This document shows positions 25,695 through 34,237 of a DNA stretch of 64,000 bases, piece by piece; the stretch's first letter is position 1, and every line of letters starts with the position of its first letter. The DNA is from Aquibium pacificus (GTDB taxonomy: Bacteria; Pseudomonadota; Alphaproteobacteria; Rhizobiales; Rhizobiaceae): assembly GCF_040839445.1 (NCBI RefSeq), contig NZ_JBDPGJ010000011.1:60765-124764 (forward strand), given 5' to 3'. A program made the translations under genes and the position numbers. Below the pieces are notes generated by a model, which was given only the letters and a program-made list of their open reading frames with translations, was not told the DNA's origin and ran no database searches.

Positions 25695-26291
25695 TATTGA
25701 ATGTCTCCCCGGCAGCCGCCACCGGGGGCCGTGGCGTTGTAGCGCCGCGCCGCAGGACAGACGGAACAGTCGTGCCGGACAATTTGTCGTCCACCCTCAC
25801 GCACGAGACCAGCGCCGGAACGCATCCGACCGCAGCCGAAGCGGCGCGGGTGTGGGGGGATGCAGTTCTTGAAGCGCCAAAAGCCATCGCGTTTCCAGGC
25901 GGAACCATTACAACCTAGGCCCGGGCGAGCCGGACCAGCTCTTTGCTCATACAGAGCCGGCGCGGAAAACACTTCCGGCCGTTTTCATCAGCCAAGGTAT
26001 TCGGTTGACCGCGAATGCCTTGACGAAAACTTCAGGGACCACTACGCGCCGAGAATCGAGCCGTTGCTGGATTGCGCGGATCGCCTCCGGGAAGGAAAAG
26101 GGAGGCAGCGGGCGAGCCCGAGCGTTGAAGTAACCCAACGACGCTTTTATGATTTGGCTGCGTCGAAGGCAACCCCCGATTCCGATGCCGGCAAAGCCGA
26201 GCGGACCGTGGCGCGGTGCCGGCAAGGCTTGGTTAACCGCGTGCGGATACGATCCGTTAACGTATGATGATCCGGGGGTCTCTGGAAAACC
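25695..26291. other. Divergent leader region of rne and the amidase gene
   Basis: About 600 bp without a convincing gene. The left half is the probable long 5' leader of rne; in other bacteria the rne leader mediates autoregulation by RNase E cleavage. Near the amidase end a small dyad, CGGATACGATCCG (26242-26254), is flanked by GTTAAC on both sides. No clear promoter could be assigned. Confidence 0.5.
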
Positions 26292-27563
26292 GTGCAAGGT
26301 ATGGACGAGGTCGATTTGAGAGGTCTGAAGAAAATCTTTGGATTCGCTGCGCGATCGAAGTCCGCGGTCGTGCTGGCCGCTATGCTGATGCTGCCGGTCG
26401 TTGGCGTACCTGCGGCGCCGGTCGACGCGGAAGAGACGATGATGGCGCGCGGCTACCGCATGGCTGGAGACGCATCGCGGGCACGCGTCGTGATGGAGTT
26501 CGACAAGGAGCCGCAGCTGAAGTGGTTCATGCTTCGCGCTCCCCACAGGCTCGTGATCGACCTGCCGGAAACGCTGTTCGCGTTCGACGCGGAGGCGCTC
26601 GAACCACGCGGGCTGATCGGCGGCGTGCGCTACGGAAATCTCGGGAACGGCAGTTCGCGGATGATCCTGAGCACCAAGGGACCCTTCACTGTCGAGAAGC
26701 TGTCCCTGCTTCAGAACGAGAATTCCCCGGGCTACCGTCTGATGGTCGACATGGTGGCCGATTCGGAGGCGGCCTTCGAGCAGGCGCTCGCCGATCAGGC
26801 CGAGACCACCGGCTCGACGGTGAACGTGGACAAGAAGGACCGCCTGGGAGACGCGCCGGAGCGGCCGGATCGTCCGTTCACGGTGGTGATCGATCCTGGG
26901 CACGGTGGAATAGACGGTGGAGCCAGGGCGGTCGACGGGACCGCCGAAAAGGACATCACGCTCACCTTCTCGAAGGTTCTGAAGGCACAGCTCGAGCAGA
27001 GCGGCCGTTACAACGTGTTCCTGACGCGGGACGATGACACGTTCCTGCGGCTCGACGAGAGGGTGGGGATCGCCCGCCAGCACGAGGCAGACCTCTTCAT
27101 CTCGATCCACGCCGATACGATCAACATCAAGAACATCAGCGGCGCGACCGTCTACACGATATCCGAGAAGGCATCCGACAACCTTGCCAAGGCGGCGGCC
27201 GAGCGCGAGAACCTCGCCGATTCGATGGCGGGGATCGAGATCGCGGAGGAAAACCAGCAGGTCGCCGACATCCTGTTCGACCTCGTACGGCGCGAGACGC
27301 ACGGCTTCTCGGTCAGTTTCGCGCGCTCGCTGGTCGGCGAACTGTCGGACACGATCGAACTCATCAACAACCCGCAGCGCTCGGCCGGCTTCCGCGTCCT
27401 GCGCGCGCCAGACGTTCCCTCGGTGCTCGTGGAACTCGGCTATCTCTCCAATCCCAAGGACGTCGCCAAGCTGGAAGACCCGGAATGGCGCGAGAAGGCG
27501 GCCAGGAGCATCGGCGCGGCGATCGCGATCTTCGCCGACGCCAAGGTGGGAGCGGGCGGTTGA
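26292..27563 (+). CDS. N-acetylmuramoyl-L-alanine amidase (AmiC-type)
   Basis: A 423-residue exported amidase that cuts the peptide stem from peptidoglycan during cell separation. A signal peptide/anchor (AVVLAAMLMLPVVGVPAAP, about 25-43) is followed by an AMIN targeting domain (about 60-150) and an Amidase_3 domain from about 195. Zinc ligands are seen in VIDPGHGGIDGGA (His), TAEKDITL (Glu) and FISIHAD (His), with the catalytic Glu in VELGYLSN. Start is GTG 26292 after CTGGAAAACC; ATG 26301 is possible. It precedes PBP1A, making a cell-wall gene pair. Confidence 0.93.
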   Translation: MQGMDEVDLRGLKKIFGFAARSKSAVVLAAMLMLPVVGVPAAPVDAEETMMARGYRMAGDASRARVVMEFDKEPQLKWFMLRAPHRLVIDLPETLFAFDAEALEPRGLIGGVRYGNLGNGSSRMILSTKGPFTVEKLSLLQNENSPGYRLMVDMVADSEAAFEQALADQAETTGSTVNVDKKDRLGDAPERPDRPFTVVIDPGHGGIDGGARAVDGTAEKDITLTFSKVLKAQLEQSGRYNVFLTRDDDTFLRLDERVGIARQHEADLFISIHADTINIKNISGATVYTISEKASDNLAKAAAERENLADSMAGIEIAEENQQVADILFDLVRRETHGFSVSFARSLVGELSDTIELINNPQRSAGFRVLRAPDVPSVLVELGYLSNPKDVAKLEDPEWREKAARSIGAAIAIFADAKVGAGG

Positions 27564-27750
27564 CAGCCTCGGGCAGATGCGGTCCGGCGGCCGGCCGGGC
27601 ACACGGTTTCGCGGCGGCCGTCAAGGACGGTTGCCGCATTTTCTTCACAACGAGCGCGCAAAGAACGGTTCGAGGTGTCGGTCTGCAATGCACTCCAACG
27701 GGGGCGTCGGTAACGGCGCGGGAATGCAGGGCGTCCGGATTGGAGCGGGT

Positions 27751-30201
27751 ATGATTCGACTGATTGGATATTTCTTCGGCGTGGCGATCATGCTCGGCCT
27801 GCTCGTGGCCGCCGGTATCGGCATCTACATCAGCGAGTTGACCAACGATCTGCCCGACTACGAAGTGCTCGCGAAATACGAACCCCCGGTGACGACGCGC
27901 GTCCATGCCGCCGATGGCGCGCTGATGGGCGAGTTCGCGCGCGAGCGGCGTCTTTACCTGCCGATCCAGGCCGTCCCGGACCGTGTGAAGGCAGCATTCC
28001 TGTCGGCCGAGGACAAGAACTTCTACACCCATCCCGGCATCGACCTGACCGGCCTCACGCGCGCGGTTATCACCAACGTCCAGAACATGGGCTCCGGTCG
28101 CCGTCCCGTCGGCGCATCGACGATCACGCAGCAGGTCGCGAAGAACTTCCTGTTGACGTCGAAGCAGACCTACGACCGCAAGATCCGCGAGATGATCCTC
28201 GCCTTCCGCATCGAGCAGGCCTATTCCAAGGACCGCATCTTCGAACTCTATCTCAACGAGATTTTCTTCGGCCTCGGGTCCTACGGGATCGCCGGCGCCG
28301 CGCTCGCTTATTACGACAAGTCGGTCAACGAGTTGACCGTCGGCGAGGCCGCCTATCTGGCCTCGCTGCCCAAGGGGCCGTCGAACTACCATCCCTTCCG
28401 CCACACGGAGCGCGCGATCGAGCGCCGCGACTGGGTGATCGACCAGATGGTGGCCAACGGTTATGTCGATGGCGCGGAAGGCGCGAAGGCCAAGGCGGAG
28501 GGCCTCAACGTCAAGCCCCGCAGTCGCGGCAACTATCTATTTGCCGGAGAATATTTCACCGAGGAAGTCCGCCGCGAGATCATGGATCGCTACGGCGAGG
28601 ACGCGCTCTACGAAGGCGGGCTGTCGGTCCGCACGACGCTCGATCCGAAGCTCCAGGTCATCGCCCGCAAGGCGCTCCAGCACGGCCTCATCCGCTACGA
28701 CACGCTGCGCGGCTATCGCGGTCCGGTGACCCAGATCGACATCTCCGGCGACTGGGGCGTTCCGCTTGCAGAGGTTCCGGCGTTGAGCGACGTGCCGGAA
28801 TGGAAGCTCGCGGTGGTGCTGGAAGCGGGCGCGGATGGGCTGACGCTTGGATTGCAGCCGGGGCGCGAGGTTTCCGGCGAGGTCGTTGCGGAGCGCGAGA
28901 AGATTTCCGTACCGACCGACGACATGAAGTGGGCGATGAGCCACCTCGTCGACGGCAAGCGCCTGAAGGCCGACACGCCGGCAGACGTGCTGAAGCCGGG
29001 CGACGTCGCCTATGTGGAGAAGAAGCCGGAAGGCGACGGCTGGATGCTGCGGCAGGTGCCGCAGGTCAGCGGCGGGCTCGTGGCCATGGATCCCCATACC
29101 GGCCGCGTCCTGGCGATGGTCGGCGGCTTCTCGTACGCGGAATCAGAGTTCAACCGCGCCACGCAGGCCTACAGGCAGCCCGGTTCGTCCTTCAAGCCGT
29201 TCGTCTATGCCGCCGCCCTCGACAATGGCTACACGCCGGCATCGGTGGTGCTCGACGCGCCGATCACCATCACCATCGGCAACGAGGTCTGGTCGCCCAA
29301 GAACTACGGCGGCAAATCCGCGGGTCCCTCTACGCTGCGCGCCGGCATCGAGCGCTCTCGCAACCTGATGACGGTGCGCCTTGCCAACGACATGGGAATG
29401 CCGCTGGTCGCGGAATATGCCGAACGCTTCGGCGTCTATGACAAGATGCCGCCACACATCGCGATGTCGCTCGGATCGGGCGAGACCACCGTCATGCGCA
29501 TGGTGTCGGCCTATTCGGTGTTCGCCAACGGCGGCAAGTCGATCAAGCCCTCGCTCATCGACCGTATCCAGGACCGCTACGGCAAGACCGTCTACAAGCA
29601 CGATGAGCGCGGTTGCGAGGGCTGCAACTCGACCGCGTGGAACGGCCAGCCGGAACCCGAACTGATCGACAATTCCGAACAGGTGCTCGATCCGATGACT
29701 GCCTACCAGATGACTTCCATGATGGAAGGCGTCGTGCAGCGTGGCACCGCCACCACGGTTTCCGAACTCGGCCGCCCGATCGCCGGCAAGACCGGGACGA
29801 CCAACGAGGAGAAGGACGCCTGGTTCGTCGGCTTCACGCCCGACATCGTGGTCGGCGTCTACATGGGCTACGACCAGCCCAAGCCGATGGGCAAGGGCTC
29901 GACCGGCGGCGGCCTCGCGGCGCCGATCTTCAAGGAGTTCATGGCCGAGGCGCTGAAGGACATGCGTCCGGTCGATTTCCAGGTGCCGGAAGGCATGAAG
30001 CTGATCGCCATCAACCGGCAGACCGGCATGCAGGCGACCGAGGGCCAGCCGGGCGTGATCATGGAAGCCTTCAAGCCCGGCACCGGGCCCGCCGACAGCT
30101 ACTCCATCATCGGCGGCGATTTCGGCACCTCGGGCGGCGGGGCGGCGATCTCGCCGTCGGCCAGCCGGGCGATCCAGACCGGCGGCGGCGGGCTTTATTG
30201 A
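27751..30201 (+). CDS. mrcA: Penicillin-binding protein 1A (bifunctional transglycosylase/transpeptidase)
   Basis: An 816-residue class A PBP. An N-terminal membrane anchor (about 5-28) is followed by the GT51 glycosyltransferase with SAEDKNFYTHPGIDL, GASTITQQVAKNFLL and the RKIREMILAFRIE block. An OB-like insert follows, then the transpeptidase domain with SxxK in QPGSSFKPFVYAAAL, SRN in ERSRNLMTVR and the KTGT motif in GKTGTTNEEKDAWFVGF. It polymerises and cross-links peptidoglycan in the periplasm. Start ATG 27751 follows GGATTGGAGC; the longer open frame overlaps the amidase antisense-free region and lacks similarity. prfB follows after 110 bp. Confidence 0.96.
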   Translation: MIRLIGYFFGVAIMLGLLVAAGIGIYISELTNDLPDYEVLAKYEPPVTTRVHAADGALMGEFARERRLYLPIQAVPDRVKAAFLSAEDKNFYTHPGIDLTGLTRAVITNVQNMGSGRRPVGASTITQQVAKNFLLTSKQTYDRKIREMILAFRIEQAYSKDRIFELYLNEIFFGLGSYGIAGAALAYYDKSVNELTVGEAAYLASLPKGPSNYHPFRHTERAIERRDWVIDQMVANGYVDGAEGAKAKAEGLNVKPRSRGNYLFAGEYFTEEVRREIMDRYGEDALYEGGLSVRTTLDPKLQVIARKALQHGLIRYDTLRGYRGPVTQIDISGDWGVPLAEVPALSDVPEWKLAVVLEAGADGLTLGLQPGREVSGEVVAEREKISVPTDDMKWAMSHLVDGKRLKADTPADVLKPGDVAYVEKKPEGDGWMLRQVPQVSGGLVAMDPHTGRVLAMVGGFSYAESEFNRATQAYRQPGSSFKPFVYAAALDNGYTPASVVLDAPITITIGNEVWSPKNYGGKSAGPSTLRAGIERSRNLMTVRLANDMGMPLVAEYAERFGVYDKMPPHIAMSLGSGETTVMRMVSAYSVFANGGKSIKPSLIDRIQDRYGKTVYKHDERGCEGCNSTAWNGQPEPELIDNSEQVLDPMTAYQMTSMMEGVVQRGTATTVSELGRPIAGKTGTTNEEKDAWFVGFTPDIVVGVYMGYDQPKPMGKGSTGGGLAAPIFKEFMAEALKDMRPVDFQVPEGMKLIAINRQTGMQATEGQPGVIMEAFKPGTGPADSYSIIGGDFGTSGGGAAISPSASRAIQTGGGGLY

Positions 30202-30243
30202 TCTTCGCCGGCCATCATCCTATGTGGTGATTTCTTTACAGCC

Positions 30244-30267
30244 GCGGACCATGCCCTTATGGTCCGC
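30244..30267. terminator. Hairpin between mrcA and prfB
   Basis: A 9-bp perfect stem, GCGGACCAT / ATGGTCCGC, with a 6-nt loop lies 43 bp after the mrcA stop. There is no U tract. It probably acts as a factor-dependent stop or as a processing barrier before prfB. Confidence 0.45.
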
Positions 30268-30311
30268 CGCGATCCATCAACCCTTGAAACGGAAAGAGCA
30301 GGCAAGCTGCC

Positions 30312-31440
30312 ATGCGCGCGGAAACGCAGTATCTGGTCGACGAAATCAAGCAGGGCATAGGCCTGCTGAGGAGGCATCTTTGACTGGGATCAGGCCGTCA
30401 AGCGTCTCGACTATCTGAACGTGCTCGCCGAGGACGGCGAACTCTGGAACGACCCTCAGAAAGCGCAGGATCTGATGCGCGAGCGCCAGTCGCTCGAAGA
30501 CCAGATCGCCGCCATCAGGCGCCTCACATCGAGCCTCGACGACGGCGTCGGGCTGATCCAGCTTGGCGAGGAGGAGGGCGACGAGGGCGTCGTCAACGAA
30601 GCCGAGGCTTCGATCAGGGACCTGAAGTCGGAGATCGACGCCCGCCAGATCGAGACGATGCTCTCGGGCGAAGCGGACAAGAACGACGCCTATCTCGAAG
30701 TGCATGCCGGCGCCGGCGGAACCGAGAGCCAGGACTGGGCGAACATGCTCCTACGCATGTACACGCGATGGGCCGAACGGCGGAAGTTCAAGGTCGAAGT
30801 GCTGGAACTGCACGACGGTGAGGAGGCGGGCATCAAGTCCGCGACGCTGCATATCAAGGGCCACAACGCCTATGGCTGGCTGAAGACCGAATCGGGCGTG
30901 CATCGCCTGGTCCGCATTTCGCCGTATGACAGCAATGCGCGACGGCACACCTCGTTTGCCAGCGTCTGGGTTTACCCGGTGATCGACGACAGCATCGAGA
31001 TCGACGTTTCTGAGTCGGACGTGCGCATCGACACATATCGCGCGTCGGGCTCGGGCGGCCAGCACATCAACACGACCGATTCGGCCGTGCGCATCACCCA
31101 CCTCGCGACAGGCATTGCCGTCGCCTGCCAGCAGGAGCGCTCACAACATAAGAACAAGGCCAAGGCCTGGGAGATGCTGCGTTCGCGCCTCTACGAAGCG
31201 GAACTGCAAAGGCGCGAAGAGGCGGCGAACGCGACCGAGGCTTCGAAGTCCGACATCGGCTGGGGACACCAGATCCGATCCTACGTTCTCCAGCCCTACC
31301 AGCTCGTGAAGGACCTTAGGACGGGCGTGGAAAATACCAACCCGCAGGGCGTGCTCGACGGCGATCTCGACGAATTCATGGAAGCGTCGCTGTCGCAGCG
31401 CATCGACGGCGGGGCGACACAGGTCGCCGACCTGGATTAG
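30312..31440 (+). CDS. prfB: Peptide chain release factor 2 (programmed +1 frameshift)
   Basis: RF2 recognises UGA and UAA and releases the finished protein. The gene opens at ATG 30312 and reads 23 codons to CTT followed by an in-frame TGA at 30381-30383; it must shift +1 to continue with GAC to the stop at 31440, giving 375 residues. After the shift the chain has the codon-reading block ISPYDSNARRHTSFASVWVY and the universal GGQ in SGSGGQHINTTDSAVR. The internal AGGAGG at 30369-30374 stimulates the shift. RF2 thus controls its own level: scarce RF2 leaves the UGA unread and favours shifting. Confidence 0.97.
30369..30384 (+). promoter_or_regulatory. prfB recoding signal
   Basis: AGGAGG, a 3-nt spacer CAT, then CTT TGA C. 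This is the same order and spacing as the E. coli prfB site (Shine-Dalgarno-like hexamer, slippery CUU, UGA, C). Ribosomes slip from CUU to UUU and resume at GAC. Confidence 0.95.
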
Positions 31441-31465
31441 GCGAAGAAAAACATAAGTCGACGCG

Positions 31466-32740
31466 CTACAGGAGCGTGCCGATCGCCTTGCCGGCCTTGA
31501 GGAATTTCACCGGGTTCAGCGGCTTGTCGTCGCGGCGAATCTCATAGTGGATGTGGGGTCCCGTCGAACGTCCTGAGCTTCCGGCGAGGCCCAGAAGCTG
31601 GCCCACCTCGATGGCCTGGCCCTCCGTCACCTTGATCTCGCTGAGATGGGCAAACCGCGTGGTCAGTCCGTCGCCGTGGTCGATCTCGACCATGCGCCCG
31701 TAGCCGCCATTCCAGCCGGCCTTTGAAACGGTTCCCGTTCCCGTGGCATGGACCGGCAGGCCGATCGATGCCCGAAAGTCTATGCCGGCGTGGAAGGCCG
31801 GCTTGCCGATGAGCGGATCGCGCCTGACGCCGAAACCGCTGGTGACGACGCGGCCAGGCGCGGGATTGGCAATCGGCATCTTCGTGGCGGCGTCGCGCAC
31901 GCTGTCGAGTTTCGACAGGGCCTCGTCGAGTTCCTCGACCTCGCTGTCGAACGACTCTGCTCCTGTCACCGGCACCAGCGGCCCTCCGGCGTCGCTCGAC
32001 CCGTAGGTCGCATCGATCTCGAGACCGGCCGATTCCAGCGCGGCGACGATCGTGTCGGCGGTCTTGTAGGCATTCTCTGTGAGGGTTCGGATCTTTTCGA
32101 GCTGACGGGACTCGATCTCCCGGAGGGACTTGTTGATCGTCAGGAACATGAGATCGGCCCTGTCCGCGATCGAGGCGGATCCGGCTTTGCCCGCAGTGCT
32201 TCCCTTTGTGATTCGCGCCAGTGCGGCGACGGCGGAATTGGTCACGGCGGACGCGGCATAGGCATTCGCGGGAGCGATATCGGCGCGAACCTCCGGCTTT
32301 GCGGAAGGAATGGGGATGTCGGCGGATCCGGCAGAGGCGCCCGCCGCCTTTTCGAGGAGCGGCAGCATGCGTCCGTTGCGCTCCGACAGTTCTTCCTGGC
32401 GGTCCAGGAGTTCGGCCACCTTGCTTTCCATCAGCCGCTGGTCGAGCAGTTGTCGGCTGGTGATCCGGTCGACCTGGGTCCGCAGCGCGGAGATGCGGTC
32501 CTCATAGGCCTGTTGCAGCCGCGCCTGCCGCGCGACTGTCGCACCGATCAGATCGTCGCGAAGCACTAGGTAGGAGGTGGCGAGAAGGTAGCCGATGGCG
32601 ATGGCGGCAAGGACAGAGCCGCACAGGGCCGCCATCCAGGGCCGGACCGTGAAATGCCTGATATCATCGCCGTGCGCGATGATGATCGTGTGGGGTTCCT
32701 TGCGCTTTCCGAAGACGGCCGACGAGCGGGTTTGTGACAC
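31466..32740 (-). CDS. M23 (LytM) family peptidase with membrane anchor and coiled coil
   Basis: A 424-residue cell-wall peptidase or amidase activator. A short cytoplasmic N-terminus is followed by one helix (PWMAALCGSVLAAIAIGYLL, about 34-53), a coiled coil (about 65-125) and a low-complexity region. The C-terminal LytM domain (about 300-415) has zinc-site motifs FHAGIDF and GPHIHYEI, with HGDGLTTRFAHL between. With HxxxD and HxH present it may be enzymatically active. Rhizobial homologues such as RgsM are tied to polar growth; that link is from memory. Start is GTG 32738-32740. It converges on prfB. Confidence 0.9.
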   Translation of the reverse strand: MSQTRSSAVFGKRKEPHTIIIAHGDDIRHFTVRPWMAALCGSVLAAIAIGYLLATSYLVLRDDLIGATVARQARLQQAYEDRISALRTQVDRITSRQLLDQRLMESKVAELLDRQEELSERNGRMLPLLEKAAGASAGSADIPIPSAKPEVRADIAPANAYAASAVTNSAVAALARITKGSTAGKAGSASIADRADLMFLTINKSLREIESRQLEKIRTLTENAYKTADTIVAALESAGLEIDATYGSSDAGGPLVPVTGAESFDSEVEELDEALSKLDSVRDAATKMPIANPAPGRVVTSGFGVRRDPLIGKPAFHAGIDFRASIGLPVHATGTGTVSKAGWNGGYGRMVEIDHGDGLTTRFAHLSEIKVTEGQAIEVGQLLGLAGSSGRSTGPHIHYEIRRDDKPLNPVKFLKAGKAIGTLL

Positions 32741-32832
32741 CGGATACTGCTTCCATTGGGCAAACTTTACGGAAGCTGATTAGACATCGTTAGGGTTAAG
32801 AAAGGTTTTCGGGCCGGCGCCGCTGGCGGGCT

Positions 32833-33660
32833 TCAGCGTGATGACGCGCTCAGGGCGCAGTAGAAGAGGGGGGTGAGACCGGCTTCCGACCGCGCGCGAT
32901 CGTTGAAGGGCGGCTTCAATTCGCCCCGGAAGTTCGCGCGTACCAGTTCCTGGAACCGCTGCGCGGGGTTGATGCGTTCCCGGGCGCAGTAGAAGCGGAA
33001 CCACTTGGCGCCGATCGCAACGTGCTTCTTTTCGTCCTCGTAGATGATACGCAGGATCGCCGCGGTTTCCTCATCGCCGGTCTCGACCATCTTTTCCAGC
33101 AGGGAAGGCGTGACGTCGAGGCCGCGCGCCTCGAGGATCAGCGGCACCACCGCGAGCCGCGCGTGGAGGTCGTTGCGGGTCTGGTGCGCCGCCTCCCACA
33201 ACCCGCCATGCGCCGGCAGATCGCCATAGTCGCCGCCGAGATCGCGCAGGCGGTTGCGCAGCAGCGTGAAGTGCTTGGCCTCCTCGAATGCGACCTCCAT
33301 CCAGCCGTCGAAGAAGCTCGCCGGCGGCCGTTCCGCCGCGAATCGCGCCACGATGTCCAGCGCTAGGTCGATCGCGTTGAGTTCGATGTGGCAGAGCGCG
33401 TGGATGAGCGCCATGCGTCCCTTCTGCGTGTGCAGGCCGCGCCGGGGCACGTGGCGCGGCTCGACGAGTGCCGGTCGCTCCGGTCGCCCCGGCGTGTCCG
33501 GCGGAAGGGGATCGAGTGGGCTCAGGATGGAGATCGATCGCGAGAACCAGCGGTCTGCAACTGCGCGGACGATCGCCGTCTTGCGGTCGAGGTCGGCGGC
33601 GGACACGGCATCGACACACCCGCCGCGCAGGCTTTCTGGACGATACGCGATGTCCTCCAT
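32833..33660 (-). CDS. DUF455 family ferritin-like protein
   Basis: A 275-residue helical protein of the DUF455 group, related in fold to MiaE and other di-iron ferritin-like oxygenases. Candidate metal ligands are seen in ALCHIELNAIDLALD, AFEEAKHFTLL and YEDEKKHVAIGAKWF, i.e. HIE, EEAKH and EDEKKH. This ordered set implies an intact di-iron site. The reaction is unknown; a tRNA or small-molecule hydroxylase is a guess. It runs in the same direction as bcp with 14 bp between, so the two may share a transcript. Confidence 0.85.
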   Translation of the reverse strand: MEDIAYRPESLRGGCVDAVSAADLDRKTAIVRAVADRWFSRSISILSPLDPLPPDTPGRPERPALVEPRHVPRRGLHTQKGRMALIHALCHIELNAIDLALDIVARFAAERPPASFFDGWMEVAFEEAKHFTLLRNRLRDLGGDYGDLPAHGGLWEAAHQTRNDLHARLAVVPLILEARGLDVTPSLLEKMVETGDEETAAILRIIYEDEKKHVAIGAKWFRFYCARERINPAQRFQELVRANFRGELKPPFNDRARSEAGLTPLFYCALSASSR

Positions 33661-33674
33661 GATATCGGCGACGA

Positions 33675-34142
33675 TTAGGACGCCCTGACGGCGTCTAGGA
33701 CGGCCTGCGCGTGACCCGGGACCTTCACCTTCGGCCAGACCTGACGCACCTTTCCGTCGGGTCCGACCAGCACGGTCGTGCGCTCGACGCCCATGTACTT
33801 GCGCCCGTACATGCTCTTCTCCACCCAGACGCCGTAGGACTCCAGCGTGGACTTCTCCTCGTCCGAGGCGAGTATCACGGACAATCCGTGCTTCGCCTTG
33901 AATTTGTCATGACTTTTTGCGCTATCGGGCGAGATACCGACGATCGACGCGCCGGCCTTGTCGAATTCCGCCTGGAGGGCTGAGAAATCGACGGATTCGG
34001 CGGTGCATCCGCTGGTGTCGTCCTTCGGGTAGAAGAACAGGACGACGTTTCTCCCGCGCAGGGCCGAAAGACTGATGGTCCCGCCGCCATCGCGCGCGAG
34101 TTCGAAATCCACTGCGTCCTGTCCGATTTCCGGGAGGGGCAT
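33675..34142 (-). CDS. bcp: Thioredoxin-dependent peroxiredoxin (Bcp/PrxQ type)
   Basis: A 155-residue peroxiredoxin that reduces hydroperoxides. The peroxidatic cysteine is in FYPKDDTSGCTAES (about 42-55); the usual TPGCT is TSGCT here. The resolving cysteine five residues later in E. coli Bcp is absent (SVDF), and no other Cys exists. It should therefore work as a 1-Cys enzyme that needs an external thiol. Start ATG 34140-34142 gives the typical N-terminus; the open frame upstream is not conserved. It lies upstream of the DUF455 gene and diverges from the DUF3971 gene. Confidence 0.93.
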   Translation of the reverse strand: MPLPEIGQDAVDFELARDGGGTISLSALRGRNVVLFFYPKDDTSGCTAESVDFSALQAEFDKAGASIVGISPDSAKSHDKFKAKHGLSVILASDEEKSTLESYGVWVEKSMYGRKYMGVERTTVLVGPDGKVRQVWPKVKVPGHAQAVLDAVRAS

Positions 34143-34237
34143 CTTCGATCCTTTCTTTCTCGGTGACCGCAAGCCGGTTCGCCATATAATGAACGTCGTG
34201 GATTCGTCCATGGATCACACGCGCTGACGGGCAGGCG

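Noticed and set aside
27034..30201. 1055-codon version of PBP1A starting inside the amidase gene
   Set aside because: The first 239 codons are Arg/Ser-rich shadow of the amidase; the family N-terminus and a ribosome-binding site are at 27751.
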